From contig SXSP01000293.1 in NCBI GenBank assembly GCA_005792225.1, positions 1 to 9,174 on the forward strand: DNA of 9,174 nt, written 5' to 3'. The notes below the pieces were generated by a model that was not told the DNA's origin, did not search any database, and saw only the letters and a program-made list of their open reading frames with translations. Position numbers and translations under genes: made by a program. Positions 5,480 to 9,174 of the stretch are shown in pieces. The DNA comes from Bdellovibrionales bacterium. Lineage in GTDB: Bacteria; Bdellovibrionota; Bdellovibrionia; Bdellovibrionales; JAMPXM01. Position 1 is the first letter of the stretch. Each line of letters starts with the position of its first letter.

Positions 5480-7507
5480 TTATTGGACTTCGAACCGGCG
5501 AAGTTTCGGGGCTTTTACGTCGCTCTTATTTGGTACGATCACCGCCTTCGGGGCGCTCGCAGGGCCCGCGCGGCCGGAGGGGTCAACCGAGCGAAGGGTG
5601 AGAACGTATCGACCCGGCATCAAGCGCTTCAAGACGCTCGAGGTTTCTTTCACGCGAACTTCGGAGCTGCTGCGCCCTTCGTATTTGACGATGTACTCGG
5701 CTGCGCCCGGGACGGAGTCCCAGGTCACTTCGACCGATCCGTTGTTGGCGGCGGTGATTTCGTCGCCGAGGGCGGCTGAAAATTTTGGGGCTTCGAGAAG
5801 GGGTTGCGCCGCGACGGCGATCCGGCGTTTGGGAGCGCGGGCAATGACGCGAGCTTGCGCATCGAGGGCTTCGACTTCAGCGAGGTAGGTTCCATCGTGC
5901 GGGAGGCCTTTGAACATATTGGTCGTGCCGACCAATGACCAAGCGCCGTCGCTCGCGATTTCGCGCTCGGCGGTGAGGCGAACGCGCCACTTCACGGCGG
6001 AGGCGGGACCGTTCTCCCAGGCGAGGTCAACGCTGGGTTCGGATGTAAAATAACGGTGATCGGCTTCGGTTTTTCCGTCGGCCCACGCGAAGACCATGAG
6101 TTCTTGAAGTCCGAAGGTGCTCACGGCGGAAGGCTTCGAAACTTCGTCGCCAGGTCCGATCGCCCGAACGCTCCAGGAGTAGTCGCCGGCTTTGAGGTTG
6201 TCGACTCGCAAGAGCGGAGAGGAAGCTTCGCGATCTTCAGAAGATCCAGATTTTTTATTTACGATGGTGACCTTGTAGCTCACGGCACCCTCGACGGGCT
6301 TCCACTTCAGATCGAGACCGCGCTCGCTGAAGGTCTGAAACGGAATTACGTCGTCCATTCGTGGCGAGATGACGATCGGAATCGCGAGATCTTTTCTTGC
6401 AACCGCGCGGAACGGACGCAAACTGCCGACGACGACTTCCGTTTTACCCTTGAGCCGGCCCGAGACGCGCCAGTTGTAATCACCAGGCTCAGTGAGGCGC
6501 GCGAGGTGGCCGACAGAACCCTCTTCAAGAGTTTCTGAGATGAGGGGATTTTTGAAATCACGCCCCTTGAACACCTCGAGTTGGAGGGACTCAAGTTGCG
6601 AAGGGTTGGACCATCTCAGCGGAAGTTCTCCTGCTTTCAAATCGGCGAGCGAGATGACTTCATCCTTTTCGGGTTTCAGGAGAACGACGGGAGTTTTCGC
6701 GAGAATGTTCAAGCGAAACGCCGCGCTCGCGAGTTCGGGCTTCCCCGCCTCTTCGGGCTTGGCGGTGAGACGCCAGTAAAGGCGCCCCAGCTTAAATGGC
6801 GCCTGGATTTTTCCGCTCTCGGGAGTTCCCGTGAATGCGAGGGGCTTCATCTCATCCCGCCGCCGGCCCGCTTCGAGAATCAACTTGTAACCCGCAGGCG
6901 GCGGTTCAAAAGCGATCTCGACTCCACTCTTCGCTACCGAGTAAACGAGATCGTTCGGCTGTGGGCTCACGATTTTGATTTGTGCTGATGATGATGCGAG
7001 ACCGCTTCCACCTTTTAAGACGGTGACGTCGACCTTTCCCTTTTGATCTTGAGTCAGCGAGACTTCGGAGCCGTCGAGCGCGATGTTCTTGTCACCGGCT
7101 TTGAGCGTGATGTCGCTTCCGGATGAAGCGGAGGCGACGAAGAGATTTCCTTTGAGGAAGTTCAGTTCCAGTTTTCCGTCGACTTCTTCGAGGATGATTT
7201 CGGAGTCGGGATCGAGGTCGATTCGCGTTTTTGATTTTACGAATTCGACGCTCGCTTCGGCGTCGCTTGCGGTGCGTATGGTTTCGCCAACGAAGAGTTG
7301 TGAGCCCTCGGAAATGGGTTCCCAGATGAGACGCTGGGACGGCTTACGCGTCACACCGCGAACGGCGACCTTCAACTCCGCGATCGGAGTTCCGCTGACC
7401 GTTTCGTTTGAATTCTCGGCGGCTAATCTCTCCCAGATCAGCGTGCCCACGACACCGGTGGCTGAAATACAAGCAGCCAAGCCGAGTCGTTTGAGATTCG
7501 TGAGCAT
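5480..7507 (-). CDS. Exported FecR-domain protein with tandem FN3-like units
   Basis: 675-aa protein. The ATG at 7507 follows GGGGGA (reverse of 7511-7516) at a short spacing of about 4 nt. Residues 5-24 form a hydrophobic segment after a basic NLKR start, acting as signal peptide or membrane anchor. A FecR-like domain covers about 60-165 (hallmarks: LFVGETIRTASDAEASVEF, DSEIILEE, LKGNLFV). About five beta-sandwich units follow, at roughly 178-268, 272-368, 376-467, 470-566 and 571-661, several with a GxYxWxV strand (GDYNWRV, GDYSWSV, GRLYWRL). The whole bulk should lie in the periplasm or on the surface. Classic FecR transmits a TonB-receptor signal to an ECF sigma factor, but neither partner is visible here, so a structural or adhesive role is equally plausible. 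Such long FecR proteins are common in Bdellovibrio-type genomes (recollection, not checked). Confidence 0.85.
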   Translation of the reverse strand: MLTNLKRLGLAACISATGVVGTLIWERLAAENSNETVSGTPIAELKVAVRGVTRKPSQRLIWEPISEGSQLFVGETIRTASDAEASVEFVKSKTRIDLDPDSEIILEEVDGKLELNFLKGNLFVASASSGSDITLKAGDKNIALDGSEVSLTQDQKGKVDVTVLKGGSGLASSSAQIKIVSPQPNDLVYSVAKSGVEIAFEPPPAGYKLILEAGRRRDEMKPLAFTGTPESGKIQAPFKLGRLYWRLTAKPEEAGKPELASAAFRLNILAKTPVVLLKPEKDEVISLADLKAGELPLRWSNPSQLESLQLEVFKGRDFKNPLISETLEEGSVGHLARLTEPGDYNWRVSGRLKGKTEVVVGSLRPFRAVARKDLAIPIVISPRMDDVIPFQTFSERGLDLKWKPVEGAVSYKVTIVNKKSGSSEDREASSPLLRVDNLKAGDYSWSVRAIGPGDEVSKPSAVSTFGLQELMVFAWADGKTEADHRYFTSEPSVDLAWENGPASAVKWRVRLTAEREIASDGAWSLVGTTNMFKGLPHDGTYLAEVEALDAQARVIARAPKRRIAVAAQPLLEAPKFSAALGDEITAANNGSVEVTWDSVPGAAEYIVKYEGRSSSEVRVKETSSVLKRLMPGRYVLTLRSVDPSGRAGPASAPKAVIVPNKSDVKAPKLRRFEVQ

Positions 7508-7711
7508 AGTTCCCCCGCTGAACTCTTCGGCACAGGTGGGGTATAATTCGAGTCAAATCAGAGGCTTAGGTGAAAACCTGGACGTGGCCTTTGAACGGGT
7601 CGAGGCAAAATCAGGCGCTTAAGTGCTTGATCCGAGGCTCATCTCGGACCATGCTCTCCATTAAGTACGGGACTGGACCCCCGTCATTTCAACCATGAGG
7701 ACCTCTTAAGC
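7508..7711. promoter_or_regulatory. Divergent intergenic region (FecR protein / HEPN protein)
   Basis: 204 bp between divergent starts. On the plus strand a perfect TATAAT lies at 7542-7547, but the best -35 at 17-18 nt (CTGAAC/TGAACT) is poor. If it is used, the HEPN mRNA would have a leader of about 160 nt. That leader holds three small inverted repeats: AGGT-GAAA-ACCT (7568-7579), TCCGAG-N6-CTCGGA (7631-7648) and GAGG-A-CCTC (7697-7705), the last covering the ribosome site. No clear promoter for the FecR gene was found. Confidence 0.4.
7631..7648 (+). repeat. Inverted repeat TCCGAG-N6-CTCGGA
   Basis: Perfect 6-bp arms with a 6-nt loop, 63 nt upstream of the HEPN start codon. No T-run follows, so it is not a terminator. 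It could be a leader hairpin or a protein-binding site. Confidence 0.4.
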
Positions 7712-8089
7712 ATGAACCCTACGGCCAAGTCTCTCATCCTCAAAGCTCAAGACAACATCGATACGGCGAAGAAATTCCTCGACGACGACAGCCAGCACGA
7801 TGTGGTCGGCTATAATTTAGCTCAAGCGACCGAATGCCTTTTGAAAGCTCTCTGTGCGACTCGCGATCTCGAATTTCCGGATGGAGATGATGGGCACGAT
7901 CTAGATTCGTTGATGGAAACTCTCGAAGAGGACAACCTCGCGGCGGTCTCTTCGCACGCCGACGTGGTCGAACTCACCCAGTACAATAATCCGCGCGCCC
8001 ACGTTCGTCCCGAGGATCGCTTGGACCTCGCCGAATACCTCGAGCACGTCGAAGATCTGAAGAAGCTCGTTCGCGAACACACGATGTAA
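7712..8089 (+). CDS. HEPN-domain protein (PF05168-like), stand-alone
   Basis: 125-aa cytoplasmic, largely helical protein. The ATG at 7712 has GAGGA (7697-7701) 10 nt upstream. The helices match the HEPN plan: helix 1 about 5-25 (LILKAQDNIDTAKKFL), helix 2 about 29-49 with the hallmark NLAQATECLLKAL, a loop with GHDLDSL (61-67), and a terminal helix about 101-122. The RX4-6H RNase motif of toxin-type HEPN proteins is not evident; only R95-A-H97 is near the expected place. The protein is also unusually acidic. It is more likely a binding or sensor HEPN than an RNase toxin. No nucleotidyltransferase (MNT) partner lies beside it, since both neighbours are unrelated. Substrate and role are unknown. 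Confidence 0.85.
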   Translation: MNPTAKSLILKAQDNIDTAKKFLDDDSQHDVVGYNLAQATECLLKALCATRDLEFPDGDDGHDLDSLMETLEEDNLAAVSSHADVVELTQYNNPRAHVRPEDRLDLAEYLEHVEDLKKLVREHTM

Positions 8090-8101
8090 GTGTCTCATAA
8101 T

Positions 8102-8120
8102 GGGGTTCTTTTTGGACCCC
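8102..8120 (+). terminator. Stem-loop 13 nt after the HEPN stop, possible terminator
   Basis: GGGGTTC-TTTTT-GGACCCC forms a 7-bp stem with one G-T wobble and a five-T loop. It lies right after the HEPN gene, as a terminator would. The T-run is in the loop and not after the stem, so it is not a classic intrinsic terminator. Confidence 0.35.
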
Positions 8121-8344
8121 TCACCCATCTGATCTCCACCTCGGCAGACCTCCTGGGGTGTAAAACATCACATCAACTCGTCCAAGGTTCGACGATAAAA
8201 CGGAAACTATTTAGTCCCCGGCGCGGCCCGTTTTTGCAATCGCCTTAAAGCGGTCGGCAAGGATTCTCCCGTTTGCACACGTTAACTTGCCGTCGCATAA
8301 TGAGACACGACAAACTTTAACAGCATCGTTACGGGGGAAATTCT
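8121..8344. other. Intergenic region upstream of the glycoside hydrolase gene
   Basis: No gene is visible. It holds a short stem (TCGTC-N8-GACGA, 8178-8195), the promoter at 8273-8301 and the ribosome site at 8333-8338. I compared it by eye with common riboswitch cores, including the c-di-GMP class, and saw no match. Confidence 0.5.
8273..8301 (+). promoter_or_regulatory. Sigma70-type promoter for the glycoside hydrolase gene
   Basis: TTGCAC (8273-8278) and CATAAT (8296-8301) are exactly 17 nt apart. Each differs from the consensus hexamer by one or two bases. Transcription would start near 8308, giving a short leader of about 37 nt. This is the best-spaced promoter in the window. Confidence 0.6.
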
Positions 8345-9174
8345 ATGGCTACCTTGCTTCTGCGCCACTGGGCGGTTTCAGCGATTGCGATCGTCACGAC
8401 GATCTTGATGGCGCTCTTCTCTGACGCCAGCTCGACCACCATCCTTGGTTCCTACGGCGATATCGCCTTCACGTCCGCAACCGCGTCGCCCACGACCGCG
8501 AAAGTCGGCCAAGACGTGACATTCACCGTGAAGCTAAACGGCAAGAAAGCCGTCTCGGGCGTGACAGTTCTTCTTGAACTTCGCTCGTCGACGACTCTGA
8601 AGCAGATTGCCGAGTACAAGGTTAACGGCCAGAATTTCGCTAAAGGCGAAACGAAGACATTTACTTGGAAAGCGAAGATGCCGCAGGCCCCCGCCGGCAA
8701 GTACACGCTTGTCGTTTCGGCGTACAACCCCAGCCCGAAGAAGCTCTATCTCCTGAATCCTTCCGCGGTTCAAATCACGCTCCAGGCGGGATCACCGACT
8801 CCGACGCCGACTCCTTCGCCCACGGCGACTCCCTCACCGACACCGGTTCCGACTCCGATCGCGACTCCGACTCCGCTTCCGATTCCTACTCCCTCGACGA
8901 ACTTCAGCATGGGTGTCACATTCACGTCGGCGATCGCCGGTATCGTAGGTGGAACTTACGGCGATCCTGAGACCGGCTATGTTTATCCGACCGAGGCGCA
9001 GCTCGACTACTACAAGTACAAGGGCTTGAATCTTGTTCGCCTCCCGGTTCGCTGGGAACGCATCCAAACGAGCTTGAACGCTCCCTTGAACGAAGCGGAA
9101 GTTCAACGTCTCACGTCGTTCCTCGCGAGCGCTCAGGCCCGAGGCATTAAAGTGGTCGTCACTCTCTACTCGCC
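8345..9174 (+). CDS. Secreted modular glycoside hydrolase, GH5-like (5' part only)
   Basis: The ATG at 8345 has GGGGGA (8333-8338) 6 nt upstream. The frame stays open to the window edge, giving 276 codons plus two bases. A signal peptide covers about 1-29 (hydrophobic core AVSAIAIVTTILMALF). An Ig-like or carbohydrate-binding-like beta domain follows at about 40-147 (SPTTAKVGQDVTFTVKL, APAGKYTLVVSA). A Pro/Thr linker (about 150-185) leads to the start of a (beta/alpha)8 domain. There, YPTEAQLDYYKYKGLNLVR (214-232), LPVRWERIQ and ARGIKVVVTLY match the N-terminal strands of family 5 glycoside hydrolases (cellulase/endoglucanase type). The two catalytic Glu residues would lie beyond the edge. 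It likely hydrolyses a beta-linked glucan outside the cell; cellulose, mannan or a prey or self exopolysaccharide are all possible. Confidence 0.85.
   Translation, partial: MATLLLRHWAVSAIAIVTTILMALFSDASSTTILGSYGDIAFTSATASPTTAKVGQDVTFTVKLNGKKAVSGVTVLLELRSSTTLKQIAEYKVNGQNFAKGETKTFTWKAKMPQAPAGKYTLVVSAYNPSPKKLYLLNPSAVQITLQAGSPTPTPTPSPTATPSPTPVPTPIATPTPLPIPTPSTNFSMGVTFTSAIAGIVGGTYGDPETGYVYPTEAQLDYYKYKGLNLVRLPVRWERIQTSLNAPLNEAEVQRLTSFLASAQARGIKVVVTLYS
8792..8899 (+). repeat. Low-complexity CCGACT-type repeat encoding the Pro/Thr linker
   Basis: Degenerate tandem ACTCCG/ACGCCG/ACTCCC units encode alternating Thr-Pro (residues 150-185) between the N-terminal domain and the catalytic domain. Such linkers are flexible and can vary in length between strains through slippage. 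Confidence 0.8.

Noticed and set aside
6056..6988. Plus-strand frames opposite the FecR gene (160 and 135 codons)
   Set aside because: They are shadows of a continuous 675-codon gene with a clear signal sequence and domain structure on the other strand.
8121..8344. Riboswitch upstream of the hydrolase gene
   Set aside because: No conserved core of a known class was seen, and the likely transcript start near 8308 would leave most of this region untranscribed from that promoter.
8665..8970. Frame with Asp-Ser repeats
   Set aside because: The repeat is an out-of-frame reading of the Thr-Pro linker DNA of the glycoside hydrolase. The correct frame gives a signal peptide and a GH5-like domain.

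Overview
The window is about 9.2 kb of moderately GC-rich, densely coding bacterial chromosome. It reads as a Gram-negative, probably Bdellovibrionota-like (former deltaproteobacterial) organism. That placement is inference. It rests on a YihG-type acyltransferase, a membrane class III adenylate cyclase, a large exported FecR protein with tandem beta-sandwich units, and an HNH protein of the helical-domain-plus-HNH type that I recall as multicopy in such genomes. No rRNA, tRNA, CRISPR array, transposase, integrase or phage gene is visible.

Layout. (1) 1-1708, plus strand: the 3' end of an unidentified gene, then a lysophospholipid acyltransferase and, 7 nt later, a small protein that looks like a degenerate nucleotide-cyclase fold. 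(2) 1705-2148, minus strand: a three-helix membrane protein of unknown function whose stop codon overlaps the stop of the cyclase-like gene. (3) 2149-2305: a divergent intergenic region. (4) 2306-4192, plus strand: a complete membrane adenylate cyclase with a periplasmic sensor, HAMP linker and intact catalytic residues. (5) 4193-5473: a 414-bp gene-free stretch followed by the HNH gene. Three near-identical 14-bp palindromes and a hairpin over the HNH ribosome binding site mark this segment. (6) 5480-7507, minus strand: the FecR/beta-sandwich surface protein, ending 6 nt from the HNH stop. (7) 7508-7711: divergent intergenic region with several small hairpins. (8) 7712-8089, plus strand: a stand-alone HEPN-domain protein. 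(9) 8090-8344: intergenic region with a good sigma70-type promoter. (10) 8345 to the window end: the first 277 residues of a secreted modular glycoside hydrolase (GH5-like), cut off by the window.

Functionally the window mixes envelope lipid synthesis, cAMP signalling, a surface FecR protein and an exported polysaccharidase. No single pathway links them. The least ordinary part is the HNH locus with its repeated palindromes. The second most interesting item is the cyclase-like protein that has lost one metal-binding Asp and sits close to a fully active-looking adenylate cyclase.
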